Part shown: positions 26,713 through 37,702 of the stretch, piece after piece
How positions within the stretch are numbered: position 1 is the first letter of the stretch
Layout of the letters: the number at the start of each line of letters is the position of its first letter
Made by a program: the position numbers and the translations under genes
Notes under the pieces: model-generated
What the model saw: the letters and a program-made list of their open reading frames with translations, nothing else
What the model was told of the DNA's origin: nothing
The model's database searches: none
Assembly (NCBI GenBank): GCA_022266195.1
Contig: WHVY01000003.1
Span: 12,524,001-12,588,000 of the forward strand
Reading direction: 5' to 3'
From: Tetranychus cinnabarinus
Lineage: Eukaryota; Arthropoda; Arachnida; Trombidiformes; Tetranychidae
Length of the DNA stretch: 64,000 bases

Positions 26713-27974
26713 ATGTCTACCAACTCAAATGACAACCTAGTAGTGAATCTTGCTGCCTTCAAACAATACAGTAAAGTACCAGATAGTGTCAGTACCAGAT
26801 AATGTCACTAAATTAATCAATGGCCCCTCAAACCCTTTGTTTACATTTTTATCAAGAAATTTTTTGTTAAAATAATCAAGATTTTAATAGAAAATTGAAT
26901 ATCTTGGCAAATTTCAACTTAATTAGTGCTTCTGAGCTTTGTGATGTTAATTTTAAAGCATTTCTGACAATTAATTTAAATCCTGTAGTTATTTTGATTA
27001 ATTTAACATATTTTGCTCATTGAATAGACCTTGCTGTGTAAATAAGCTATTTCACAGGAGTGACACTATCTGGTACTTTACTGTACATGATCTCCCTGCT
27101 TACACCCAAAACGAAGGAAAAGTATATTGGTGAAATTGAGAAACAATACGCTTGTGTTATCTCGTCCATCGCTGGACCTTCGCTGAATGGTGAAATCTTA
27201 ACCAGACTGGAAAAGATTGAATCGAAACTTGAGTCTCAACCTGAAACCAGACAACCCATCTCGTATGCTCAAGCTGCTAGCAAACCACCTGTTCCTGAAG
27301 TAAAAACAATCCTCATCAAGCCAGCTGATCCTCAAGACAACGAGGCTATTGGTAACACCATTTCTGACAACATCAAAAAGAATCCCAATTTCAAGGTTGA
27401 CTCTGTGTACTCTGGAAACAGATTTGTGAAAGTTGTATCTTCAGACCCTCAAATTATCAATAAGATATCTGAGCTCACCTTTCCTGAAGAGACTGTGATC
27501 TCGGAAGCTAAGAAGCTCCAACCTCAGATAACCTTCATCGTAAATAAAGACCAACTCGAGGACGAAGACACTTTTATTAGCAGAAATAGTCTTCCTGACA
27601 AAACCTGTGTTTTTGTTAAAACAATTGACTTCAAACTTAAAGACATTAACAAAGTAAAAGTTATCGCCAGATTATCAAAGGAAAATAGGCAACATCTACA
27701 AAGACAAAACAAGGTTTTCGTTGGTGGACAAAGCACCTTCTTTAAATCTGACATATACGTTAAACTTTGTTCCAACTGCTACAAAGCTGGCCATCTTGCC
27801 AAACATTGTAAACACCCAGTTAACGTAAATCCTCATCCTGAGAACTGTTGTATGTATTGTGAATCAGCCAAATTCACTAACACAGATCACAAGCCTAAAT
27901 CCAGAAATTGTTCAACCTACCAACTTGAGCGCAAACGAATAGCCAAGATAACCGACTGGCAGGATGATGAATAA
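26713..27974 (+). CDS. LINE ORF1, gag-like protein with CCHC zinc knuckles, split by a MITE
   Basis: The original start is most likely the ATG at 26713 (MSTNSNDNLVVNLAAFKQ). After 56 nt the frame runs into the MITE. It resumes in phase at 27086 if the MITE and one TA copy are ignored, giving about 314 codons. In the present sequence the part after the insertion is open from 27060 but lacks its own good ATG. Near the C-terminus it has CSNCYKAGHLAKHC (CX2CX4HX4C) and a second Cys/His cluster (CCMYC..DH..C), typical of nucleic-acid-binding ORF1 proteins of Jockey/R1/I-type LINEs. It ends GATGATGAATAA, overlapping the ORF2 start by 11 bp. Confidence 0.8.
26769..27083. mobile_element. 315-bp MITE with 23-bp terminal inverted repeats and TA duplication (Tc1/mariner-type)
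   Basis: The left end starts CAGTAAAGTACCAGATAGTG and the right end is its exact reverse complement over 23 bp, flanked by TA (26767-26768 and 27084-27085). TA target sites and CAGT-type termini are typical of Tc1/mariner/pogo elements. The left end also carries an imperfect second copy of GTACCAGATAxTGTCA. There is no coding capacity. Confidence 0.9.
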
Positions 27975-30969
27975 TAACATCAACATCTTTAATCACAATT
28001 GTAATAAATCCACCATCATAACTGAAACAGCTCTACAACAATCTCATCGTAGCCATGTTATTACCCTCCAAGAAGTCCACAGTGGATCTCTAGCTGCCTT
28101 CTCCAAAAATTCATGGAAAATATTTACAAATGGAAGATCGGCCACCTTAGTCTCTCCAATCTTATATCCTGAATCCAGAGGAGTATCTAAAGAAAGCATT
28201 GTAACCAAAATTAAAGTAGACGGGAAAGCAATTTACATCGTCAATGTTTACATCAGTCCTAGCTATGGTATTGAAGATTACAAAGAAATTGTTAAAGAGC
28301 TGGACTCTGTGATCAATTCCATCAAATCATCTCCGATAATTATGCTTGGTGATGTAAACTCGAGTAATAAAATGTGGTCACATGGTCCCAACTACAATCA
28401 TTCCAACAAAGGCGATATTATGGCTAATCTTCTTGTCAGATACAGGCTCAAATCAATCAACGAACCAGATGAAAACAATTATACTTTTATCAGTCCAAAT
28501 GGCTCTCGAACCTGGATTGACCTTTACAGCACCAACTTCACTCACATATACTTAAAACCCAAAATTCAACTTAATCTGGAACACACAGACAATGATCACA
28601 GACCAGCTTACATTTCTTTTTCCATCTCTAAAAGAATCAAGACCAAGAAAACCTACACTTATCTTGACAGACGAAAGCAAATCATCAAAACAAATGAATT
28701 CCTGAAAACTCTTCCAGTAATTGAAGACTTAAATGATAAAGAAGAAGTTGAAATGTTTACATCACATATTTTCATTAACATCACTCAGATATCTCTACAA
28801 TCCAAGAAGCGTGCACCTATTCGAAATGTAATCAAATCCGCTGTTGATCCATCTCTGATTAGAAGTAGCAGACTTTATACCAAATTATTAAAGAAAAACC
28901 CAAATAGTCAGACCATCAAAAACAAACTAAAAGACATCAAGAAGTTAATCAGAAAACAAACACAAGAAGCTATAAACTCTCATTTCAATCATAAAGAAAC
29001 TGAACCAGCCAAACTCTGGAAAAATATCAACAGCCTCTTTAAACAATCAACCATTCCATCTGATTCCTTCCACCTTAATACACTAAAGGAGATTGAAAAA
29101 TTCACACTAACATCGTTTCAGGAACTGCTTAAAATGACCTCCACTCCAGCTGAACCAACTGTCACCGACAAGGAATACACCATTAGCAAGGAGGAAATCT
29201 TGTCGATCACCAAAGGACTAAACGACTCCTCTCCTGGACCTGATCACTTGGACAAAAAGGCAACCATCGCAATAATCTCTGATAATATTGATTTCTTTCA
29301 TTCTTTATATAACACACTTTTTAACAACTCCATCTTTCCTAAATGCTGGAAAATCAGTTCAGTAACTCTTATCCCAAAAGCTGATAATGTTAGGGTTAGA
29401 ACCATCCAAACTACCTCTAATCTAGCTAAAATTTTAGAAACCATCATCAAAAATAGGATAATGAACTTAATGCCCACTTCATCCTTTAGACTACAACATG
29501 CTTATCTGACAAACAAAAGCATCTCATCCTGCTTGCTATCTATCTTTTCTCATCATGCATCACCTTTATTCCTTCTTCAAACAGATGTGATAGGTGCTTT
29601 TGATCATGTATCACACTCTGCTTTTCTATCTTTTCTTGAGCAACTTAACATTAATCCAACTCTACTCTCACTAATACAACATTATTTAACTGATAGAACA
29701 GGAATAATATTTAGGGAAAATGAAATTCTGTTCAGGGAAGATGGAGATAATGAGGGTGTACCTCAGGGTTCAATCCTAGGTCCTTTCCTTTTCATTATTG
29801 CACTTGACCCAATACTCAACTCACTTCAATTCGAAACTTTCAACAACAAAATAACCTCCAGTTCATATCAATGCAAGTTTGTCGCCTATGCTGACGATAT
29901 TTTCATCAGCATACTTGACAGCAGAATTGTTGCCCATCCCATCCTCCTAACCCAAATTGTCACCAAAATTATTGACAAGCTAAATATTGAACTAAACAGA
30001 ATCTCACTATCTGCCTCTCTTGAAAAATCTCATCTCATGGTTACACCTGTCATGCTGTCAAAAATGGATGTTGAATCCTTACCTCTATCTGTCTCATCCA
30101 AAGCAACCTGTTTAGGTTTTCCCATTCATTATGCCCGTTCATATGACTCGTACACAGATACGAAAACCCTTCTTAACAACATAAATAACGAATCAAAACA
30201 ATATATCAATAACAATCCCATTTCAAAAAGCATTCCATGTGAGACGAGGAAGATTCTTCTTTACTCTCTTGTCTACAGCAAAATCACTCCGTATTCCCCT
30301 GTCCTTCTTCCACTTTTCGTTAACAACCGCAATTTCAGAGATAATCTTACCTCTACTTTAATGAATAACTTTAATCATGCTTTTGGTATAAGAGGACAGG
30401 ACAGCAGACTTTTTGCCTATGCAGCAATTGGCATCAAACCTATTTGGTGGATATGCATCAAGACTGCAGTTAAGCAGGTCCTGCTCCTCAAAGCAAATAA
30501 TATCTTTACTCCTTTATATAACACGATCTATCATCAAATCAATTTGCCAGTTAGAAGTAACTCAATCTGGTGCAACTATGAAACCTTTGCCAAAGAATTT
30601 ACGGATATCCAAGCCCAAGAGATATGGAAGGATAAATTAAACTCATACGAAAAAGATAAACCAAATTGTAAACTAATACTACCGAATTGGAAACTCCTTT
30701 CTTCCTTTGACAGAGTTACCCCTCATCTCAGACTCCTCATGGGAGGATATGATTTCATATTGGCCAAAACAAACTGTAAATGCGGTTATCCCAAACCGGA
30801 TGTCATACATTTAATAGCTCATTGTTCATATTATGAGAACATCAGACCTGTAATTCCCCGACCCTTACAACACTTGACTCTACCTCAACTAGCCTTACAA
30901 AACCACTCACATGCTATAAGTTACTCAAAACTATTTGCAATGATTTCGTTTTCAATGATTTTTCGGTAA
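27964..30969 (+). CDS. LINE ORF2: AP-like endonuclease and reverse transcriptase
   Basis: 1001 codons as read. The N-terminal endonuclease/exonuclease/phosphatase-like domain shows the FNHNCN start, LQEVH (about residues 35-39), GDVNSSNKMW and DHRPAY. The RT domain, in the middle, shows TDVIGAFDHVSH, GVPQGSILGPFLF and the catalytic FVAYADD. A C-terminal CKCGYPKPDVIHLIAHC resembles the CCHC motif of Jockey/I-type ORF2. No RNase H domain was noticed. The final codons (R, stop) come from the inserted transposon. The native frame resumes at 32539 and would run 27 more codons to a TGA at 32620-32622. The ATGATG start overlaps the ORF1 stop, which suggests re-initiation. Confidence 0.95.
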   Translation: MMNNNINIFNHNCNKSTIITETALQQSHRSHVITLQEVHSGSLAAFSKNSWKIFTNGRSATLVSPILYPESRGVSKESIVTKIKVDGKAIYIVNVYISPSYGIEDYKEIVKELDSVINSIKSSPIIMLGDVNSSNKMWSHGPNYNHSNKGDIMANLLVRYRLKSINEPDENNYTFISPNGSRTWIDLYSTNFTHIYLKPKIQLNLEHTDNDHRPAYISFSISKRIKTKKTYTYLDRRKQIIKTNEFLKTLPVIEDLNDKEEVEMFTSHIFINITQISLQSKKRAPIRNVIKSAVDPSLIRSSRLYTKLLKKNPNSQTIKNKLKDIKKLIRKQTQEAINSHFNHKETEPAKLWKNINSLFKQSTIPSDSFHLNTLKEIEKFTLTSFQELLKMTSTPAEPTVTDKEYTISKEEILSITKGLNDSSPGPDHLDKKATIAIISDNIDFFHSLYNTLFNNSIFPKCWKISSVTLIPKADNVRVRTIQTTSNLAKILETIIKNRIMNLMPTSSFRLQHAYLTNKSISSCLLSIFSHHASPLFLLQTDVIGAFDHVSHSAFLSFLEQLNINPTLLSLIQHYLTDRTGIIFRENEILFREDGDNEGVPQGSILGPFLFIIALDPILNSLQFETFNNKITSSSYQCKFVAYADDIFISILDSRIVAHPILLTQIVTKIIDKLNIELNRISLSASLEKSHLMVTPVMLSKMDVESLPLSVSSKATCLGFPIHYARSYDSYTDTKTLLNNINNESKQYINNNPISKSIPCETRKILLYSLVYSKITPYSPVLLPLFVNNRNFRDNLTSTLMNNFNHAFGIRGQDSRLFAYAAIGIKPIWWICIKTAVKQVLLLKANNIFTPLYNTIYHQINLPVRSNSIWCNYETFAKEFTDIQAQEIWKDKLNSYEKDKPNCKLILPNWKLLSSFDRVTPHLRLLMGGYDFILAKTNCKCGYPKPDVIHLIAHCSYYENIRPVIPRPLQHLTLPQLALQNHSHAISYSKLFAMISFSMIFR

Positions 30970-32532
30970 GGCTGTAGAAGTAACCGTCGGCTGACTCTCG
31001 CCTTCTTACTTACGGCTTATGTTCAGCTTAGCTTCGATTCCAAGGAAACCTTTTAAGCGGCATTTTAGAAAAGATGTTTGGGAATAAACACAATTAATAA
31101 AGTAATAACAACTGTCAAAGATTAGCACAAGATGAATTTAATCAAAGTCAAAAAGATCACAGTTGAAAGGATTATTCTGGAGATGTTCAAGGGTAGTTTG
31201 GAAGTTAATTCCAGGAAAGTTAATTCACTAATTGAAAGCATATGGTTAAGATTAAATTAAAAGATATATAAACAGAAGAACTTACCATTCAAATTTCATT
31301 TCAACTTTTGGCATACAAAGTATTCCTTCAAATTTCACCATCATGACTTCTATTAATAACTTAAATCTTACCAATTTTGATAAAATCATAACTTTTCCTG
31401 GCGAAGATATTCCTGGATTGAAATTCTCAATCGATTCAAAACTGATTCCTGACAGTGAACCCAAACAATGTTTTAATGATAATTGTCAAGGAATTATGAC
31501 TCTTCAAAAAGTCAAAACTTCGGCATTAAAAAAAGCTTTCGTATGTAGGAAATGCCGTAAGCAAATTAATTGGTCAACAGGTACAATTTTTGATAATACA
31601 AAAATTAGTGTATTAATGGTTTTAAAAATAATTTTTTGCTGGGTCCAAAATAAATCAATCAAAACTACTTCTCAAGATTTAGGACTAAATGAGCGAACTG
31701 TCCATCTTCATTATAAAATGCTGCGAATGGTAAGTAATTAATTAAATTTGAAATTGAATAATTCTAATTTTTTTCTTATTAAATTTTTCAGGTTTGCTTC
31801 AATATTATTAATAAAAATCCAATAAGAATCGGAGGTCCTGGGAGAACAGTGGAAATTGATGAAACAATGATTTATAAAAGAAAATATAATCGTGGCCGAT
31901 TAACTAATGACCAAAAAAAGCAAATCTGGGTATTTGGTGGAATCGATCGAGATTCAAAATTATGTTTCGCTGAGATAGTGGAAAAGAGAGATGAAAAAAC
32001 TCTTCTTGATTTGATTCACCGCCATATCATTCCGGGAACAACAATTTATTCAGATGGTTGGAGCAGCTATCAAAATCTACGGCTACATGGTTATAACCAT
32101 GGAACTGTTAATCATTCGGAAAATTTTCTTAATCCTTTTGATAAAAATGTTCACACTCAGAACATAGAGAGGAAATGGCGATCTTTAAAAGAAAATATTC
32201 CGAAGTCCTCGAATGGAGCTAATAGTTCTGACCATGTAATTGAATTTGTATATAAATCAATTTATCATACTTCCAATCAACCAGGAATTAACTTCCAAAC
32301 TACCCTTGAACATCTCCAGAATAATCCTTTCAACTGTGATCTTTTTGACTTTGATTAAATTCATCTTGTGCTAATCTTTGACAGTTGTTATTACTTTATT
32401 AATTGTGTTTATTCCCAAACATCTTTTCTAAAATGCCGCTTAAAAGGTTTCCTTGGAATCGAAGCTAAGCTGAACATAAGCCGTAAGTAAGAAGGCGAGA
32501 GTCAGCCGACGGTTACTTCTACAGCCTTACCG
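30964..32532 (+). mobile_element. Intact IS1595/ISXO2 (Merlin-type) DNA transposon, 1569 bp with 249-bp inverted repeats
   Basis: The left end CGGTAAGGCTGTAGAAGTAA and the right end are exact inverted copies over about 249 bp (30964-31212 versus 32284-32532), by eye. ATTTTT flanks both sides (30958-30963, 32533-32538), a 6-bp candidate target duplication inside LINE ORF2. One intact transposase gene is inside. The right inverted repeat includes the last ~24 codons of the transposase, so the left repeat carries an antisense copy of that coding end. Confidence 0.92.
31343..32358 (+). CDS. ISXO2/IS1595-type (Merlin) transposase
   Basis: Two exons, 31343-31729 and 31792-32358, joined by a 62-bp phase-0 intron (GTAAGT..TTTCAG), encode 317 aa. 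The N-terminus has a zinc-ribbon-like Cys set (CFNDNC..CRKC) and a helix-turn-helix-like region (SQDLGLNERTV). The catalytic core shows VEIDETMI (first Asp), IYSDGWSSY (second Asp) and NIERKWRSLK, as in the DDE_Tnp_IS1595 family. Length and motifs are complete and there are no stops, so the copy may be functional. The spliceosomal intron shows adaptation to a eukaryotic host. The 3' coding end lies within the right inverted repeat. Confidence 0.93.
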
Positions 32533-32837
32533 ATTTTTCTACCTGTAACCATCCCATATAAACCTATATTGCTAATACTATGTACCCACCAAGCGGCGCC
32601 ACCAATGCTGCTACCTCAATGAGGTTTATTATAATAAAGATAGTATCTTGTGATCCTGCTTCTTTTTCCCGCTTTTTTCTTTGTCCCCAAGCCACCATTA
32701 CCTTTTAAAGTTTAAATCTTATCTAGTTTTGTTTCTGCCTTTTAACTCGTTAATTGTTACATTTCCAGATCAATTTTATTTGTTTTTTAATTCTCAATTG
32801 TTTTAAGATAATTGATTAAATCTTTTTTAGTTCCACC

Positions 32838-35695
32838 ATGGCTGAGTTTTATAAAGAATACCTTGATTTTCTCGATGATGAGGTAAGTAACAGTTTTTCT
32901 CCATTGGGCTAACAGTGTTATGTCAACTTCTTTATCGGCATACTTAACTTTTTGTGTTTTTATTTTATTTCTTAATTATTTCAGAGCGACCATGGTATTT
33001 ATTATCGCCTGGTTAAAGAGATGATTGCTCATAATGAAATGAGACTAATAGTCAATATCAATGACTTGAGAAAAAAGAATCCCGTTCGCGCTAAAGCATT
33101 GTTGACCTGTGCATTTGAAGAGCTACTAAGTTTTGAACGGGCTCTTCGTGATTTCACTCTAACAATCGATCAAGAATACTTGAAAAAAGTTCCTGATCTC
33201 TTCATTGGTTTGGAAGGGTCATTTGGTAACAAACATGTTACACCAAGATCTTTGACAAGCAGCTATCTTGGTCAAATTGTTTGTGTTGAAGGTATAGTGA
33301 CCAAATGCTCGCTTGTTCGACCCAAAGTCATCAAATCAGTACATTACTGCCCAGTGACAAAAAAAGTGATGGAGCGTAAATACACTGATTTAACATCATA
33401 TGATGCTTTTCCTTCATCTACCGTTTATCCAACTAAAGATGAAGATGGAAATCTTCTAGAAACTGAGTTTGGGCTCTCTACTTATAAGGACCATCAAACA
33501 TTTACAATTCAAGAAATGCCCGAAAAGGCTCCTGCCGGACAGCTTCCTCGTTCTGTAGATATTATAGCTGACAATGATTTGGTTGACAAATGTAAACCTG
33601 GAGACCGAGTTCAAGTTATTGGTGTTTTTCGTTGCTTACCATCTAAACAAGGAAACTATTCAAGTGGTACTTTTAGAACTGTTTTACTGGCTAATAACAT
33701 TGAATTACTGTCCAAAGAAGTCGCTCCTTCTATTTCTGCTGAAGATGTACAGAAGTGTCGATCTTTTAGCCGACAGCGCAACAAGAATGTTTTCGAAGAA
33801 CTAGCTAGATCATTGGCCCCGTCAATTCATGGTCATGAATACATTAAAAAAGCTCTTCTTTGTATGTTACTTGGAGGTGTTGAGAAAAACCTCCCAAATG
33901 GTACAAGGCTAAGAGGAGATATAAATATTCTTTTGGTCGGTGACCCTTCGGTGGCCAAGTCTCAGATGCTTCGATATGTTTTACACACCGCTCCAAGAGC
34001 CATTGCTACTACTGGTAGAGGATCATCCGGTGTAGGTCTTACTGCCGCAGTTACCAATGATTTTGAAACTGGTGAAAGAAGACTTGAAGCTGGTGCCATG
34101 GTTTTAGCAGATCGTGGAGTTGTTTGTATTGATGAATTCGACAAAATGTCAGACATTGATAGGACTGCAATTCATGAAGTTATGGAACAAGGTCGAGTAA
34201 CTATTACCAAAGCTGGTATTCATGCTAAGCTTAACGCTCGTTGTTCAGTCCTTGCTGCAGCTAACCCTGTTTATGGAAGAGTAAGCTACTTTTCATATTT
34301 TTCTTATTACTGTATTTTATGTGGTTATAGTCACTCATTCCGTTTTGTCTTTTTATTCTTAATAGTACGATGAATACAAAAATCCTATGGATAATATTGG
34401 CCTACAAGATTCTCTATTATCTCGTTTCGATTTACTTTTTATTCTTCTTGATAAACACGACCGCGACCTTGATACCGCAATCGCTGATCATGTTGTTAGG
34501 ATACATCGATATAGAGCTCCAAATGAAGAAGATGGTGAACGTATGTATTATTTTCATTTAAATTCGACACAAAATTTTAATCTTATTTTAATCGTTTTTT
34601 TCTTCAGCATTGCCTATAATTTCATCTGCCGATTTCCTTTCGACCAAAAACCTCGAGACGATTGATGAGGAAGAAGGTGATACTCCCATTTATGAGAAAT
34701 ATGATAACTTGTTGCACGCGAACAGATCCAAATCGTAAGTAAACTTGACTTATTTCGAATCATAGGCAGATTTTAACTTTTTTTGTTATTCATAGGGAAA
34801 AAATTGTGAGTGTTCAATTCATGAAAAAATACATTCACATTGCTAAATCAATGAAACCTGTTTTGACTCAAGAAGCTTGTGAGAAAATTTCAGAAGCTTA
34901 TTCCAAGCTTCGATGCTACGACCAAGAACACGCGGATTTAGCCAAAGTAAGTCGCTTAAATCACTTTTTTCAATATCTCGGATTGCAATATCTAATGATA
35001 AAATTCCATTTTTTCAGACTCAACCAGTTACAGCGCGTTCATTGGAAACTCTGATCCGTCTTTCCACTGCTCATGCCAAAGCAAGATTGAGTAGGATAGT
35101 CGAAGCTCGAGATGCTGATGCTGCTATTGAATTGATTCAATTTGCCATTTTCAAAAAGGTTTATGATAAACCAAAAAAGCGAAGACGAGATGAAGAAGAA
35201 GGTGAAGAAAGTGGTGACGGAAGTGATGTTGAAGTAGACTCAGAAACAGATGAAGTTGTTCCTGTATCGGAAAGAAGCAGAGCAGCTAAAAGAAAGGAAA
35301 GATTGAGTAGTGAAGAAAAGGACGAGCCAACTCAAAGAGAGCCTAAGGTTAAAAAACCTAGATCCAAGTCCACAAAACATGAATCTCAAGAAATGGAAAC
35401 AGATGACTCTTCACGAGCAGAGCCTTCAGGAGAAACATCAGGAGAAACATCGAGCGCAATGACTACGCAGATTGAGGTTGAAATTAATGAAACGAGATTG
35501 AAAAAGTTCAAAAAGATGTTGATGAACGAATTTCGTAAAAGCCATGCCCAATCATTACCTATTAGTGCCATTAAAGAAGTTTTTTGTAAAGACGGGGATG
35601 ATAGCTGGTCCTCTATCGAAGTTGATGCTTGTTTAAATCGAATGCAAGATGACAACAATATAATGATTACAGAATCAGTTGTTTTCATCATTTAA
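32838..35695 (+). CDS. Mcm3: DNA replication licensing factor MCM3
   Basis: Six exons: 32838-32882, 32985-34280, 34366-34540, 34608-34734, 34796-34946 and 35018-35695. They total 2472 nt, giving 823 aa (human MCM3 is about 808). The start CCACCATGG has a good context. The AAA+ core has Walker A GDPSVAKSQ (about residue 333), Walker B VCIDEFDKM (about 397) and the arginine finger LLSRFDLLF (about 465). It is one subunit of the MCM2-7 helicase loaded at replication origins. After the AAA+ domain come an acidic/Lys-rich linker with an RRRDEEEGEE-type stretch (candidate nuclear localisation) and the conserved winged-helix tail. A LINE ends only 193 bp upstream, so the promoter must be very short or include LINE sequence. 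AATAAA lies at 35796. Confidence 0.98.
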
Positions 35696-36016
35696 ACAAT
35701 CATTACAGTTTATGTCAATTCAAGTTATATTTTAATCAACAGAAAATGGTTTTTGATCTGATTGAAATGTAAATTTCATCGAATGAATACTAAACAATAA
35801 ATCGAAAACTTTTTTTACATCACAATTTTGGATATGAAAATTTATCGAAAAATTACACAAAATTTTCTTTTAACAAACATTAGTCTTTCAAAACTATTCT
35901 CAATTTTATGAAAAGCTCAAATTTCAAATGACAAATTATATTAAACTTTGATTTCTTTAGAATGATACATGTAATACATGCATATCATTTCAACCAATTT
36001 ATCGTCAAATTGATGT

Positions 36017-36964
36017 TTAACTGGATTTTGACTCTGTCAGTGGAAATCCATTTGTAGAGGAATTCTTTGTTCTCTGGACAGATTCTTTTATGAATGAGTC
36101 TATATGCCTTGCACAATCGATTGGAGAGGCTAAATGAAGATAATGGTCCCCACTAACTTTAATTAATTTGAAGTAACCAGTTGATTTGTGAACATCTAGA
36201 ATTGCTTGAGCCTCTGGTGTATCGAGTTTAGTTGTACCTCTGCTGCCACATAGAATGAATTTCTCACATTTAGCGTTAGAGTAAAGTTGAACTAATGTGT
36301 TTAGATCATATTTTTGATGTACGATAGCAGTTAATCGGGGATCTCGGGTGAATATGTAACCATCGGGTGTTTCTCGAGCAGCCCTTTTCAACAAATAAGA
36401 AGCCATCTTTTTGTTCAAAGATCCATTGTAATGAGTACTGATGAGAATATCAATACAATCATCATAAGAGTAGGGTTTAGTCATTTTGGGTCGTTGTTCA
36501 CTTTCAAGAAATATTTGAATTGAGTTAGCCATTTCTTGAGCAATTGACTCAGCTGGATAGGTAGCCTCTTTGAATATGTCACAGGCGATTATCCTTTCCA
36601 CTTTTTCTGGATAGACGCAAGCATACATTAATGCCACATTTCCACCCATAGAATGTCCCAAAAAAGAAATCTTATCAAGGTTGAAAAAATTAACAATTCG
36701 TCTTAGATCAATTAACCAAGAAATGTTTCTATATGGAACGCCTGGTGGGTAATGAGATGATAATCCATGTCCAGGTAAATCAACAGCTATGATGTGATAA
36801 TTTCCTTCAAGGCTTTCAATTAAAGGGTCAAATGTTGATGCATTGTCCATCCAACCATGTAAAGCAATTATTGTTAAATCGGCTTCTTCTTGATTACCCC
36901 AAACTTTGGCAGCTATGAAACCATAAGGAATTGGAATCCGAATTTCCTTTGATTCTTTAACCAT
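36017..36964 (-). CDS. Serine hydrolase-like alpha/beta hydrolase (SERHL/kraken family)
   Basis: A single-exon frame of 315 aa. The alpha/beta-hydrolase landmarks are LHGWMDNASTFDPL (oxyanion strand region, residues 35-48), VDLPGHGLS, the nucleophile elbow FLGHSMGG (Ser105) and GDHYLHL near residue 277 for the catalytic His. This is the pattern of SERHL2 and Drosophila kraken, often peroxisomal or digestive hydrolases. Substrate unknown. The start was taken at the ATG 36964 (MVKESKEIRIP), which fits the family N-terminus. The frame stays open upstream to 37133 without an ATG and encodes a hydrophobic stretch, so a spliced N-terminal membrane anchor is possible. It is transcribed convergently with MCM3; the two stop codons are 321 bp apart. 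Confidence 0.92.
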   Translation of the reverse strand: MVKESKEIRIPIPYGFIAAKVWGNQEEADLTIIALHGWMDNASTFDPLIESLEGNYHIIAVDLPGHGLSSHYPPGVPYRNISWLIDLRRIVNFFNLDKISFLGHSMGGNVALMYACVYPEKVERIIACDIFKEATYPAESIAQEMANSIQIFLESEQRPKMTKPYSYDDCIDILISTHYNGSLNKKMASYLLKRAARETPDGYIFTRDPRLTAIVHQKYDLNTLVQLYSNAKCEKFILCGSRGTTKLDTPEAQAILDVHKSTGYFKLIKVSGDHYLHLASPIDCARHIDSFIKESVQRTKNSSTNGFPLTESKSS

Positions 36965-37702
36965 TTTCTTCTTATTGTTATGACCAAATATAAACAGTAA
37001 ACTGATGAGTGTAACTATAAAAAGAACAATTGCTAGGAAAAAACAAGAATAAGAACTTTTAATAACAAATTGTTTAAGATGAAGATTAAATGATGATGTT
37101 GACGAGATGAGGAAAAATAGACGAGATAATATTTAGACTGGATAAACAACTTTTATTTTCCGGTTAATTAACCACCGTCTCTTCTAATTATACCGCCAAT
37201 TTTGACAGGTTTAAAAACATTTTGAAAAAAAAGTATGATGCAACAGCCAATATTTATAATAAAGTGCTATGGAGCAGGACATTGAAAAATTTTAAGTTAA
37301 TTTTTGTCGATTGTAAATAAAAATTTGACAATACCAACTGAAATATCTAAACTAATACAATAAAAAATCAAATCAAAAATACGAGTTCCATAGGCAATAA
37401 ATTATTATTCATATCCATGTACAATGTATCTTGCATCTTGAATAAGTTGCAGTATGCTGCCACAAACTCCGCCGAATGAATAAAAAACCACAAAAATGAG
37501 GAATGACTTGATACCGGTAATGACAATTTGAATAAATGAAGCTAGCTAACAGATATACATGTTTTTTTGCGGCAAAAATGGAAAATTAATAATTAATAAA
37601 CCGTATCTGTTGCATTTATCCATAAAAAAATTGAGAACAAATCTATTATAAAAATTACTTTTTAAATTGCAGTAACAGGGTTGAAAATACAGTTATGATT
37701 AT
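36965..37702. other. Intergenic between the hydrolase 5' end and the CSN4 3' end
   Basis: Holds the putative promoter or upstream exon of the hydrolase (acceptor-like TTTTTTCCTAG on the minus strand at 37033) and the 3' UTR of CSN4. No further gene was seen. Confidence 0.5.

Larger units (their letters stand above)
26584..32638 (+). mobile_element. Non-LTR retrotransposon (LINE, Jockey/I-type organisation) interrupted by two nested transposons
   Basis: Candidate 7-bp target-site duplications GATAGTA lie at 26577-26583 and 32639-32645. Between them are a 129-bp 5' UTR, a gag-like ORF1, an endonuclease-RT ORF2 and a very short 3' UTR ending TTATTATAATAAA. ORF1 is split by a MITE (26769-27083). 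The ORF2 C-terminus is split by an IS1595/Merlin transposon (30964-32532). Without the two insertions the element is about 4.16 kb. The element sits 193 bp upstream of the MCM3 start codon, in the same direction. Confidence 0.85.

Noticed and set aside
27060..27085. Apparent N-terminus of LINE ORF1 at 27060
   Set aside because: This stretch is MITE terminal repeat; the native start is the ATG at 26713, in phase across the insertion.
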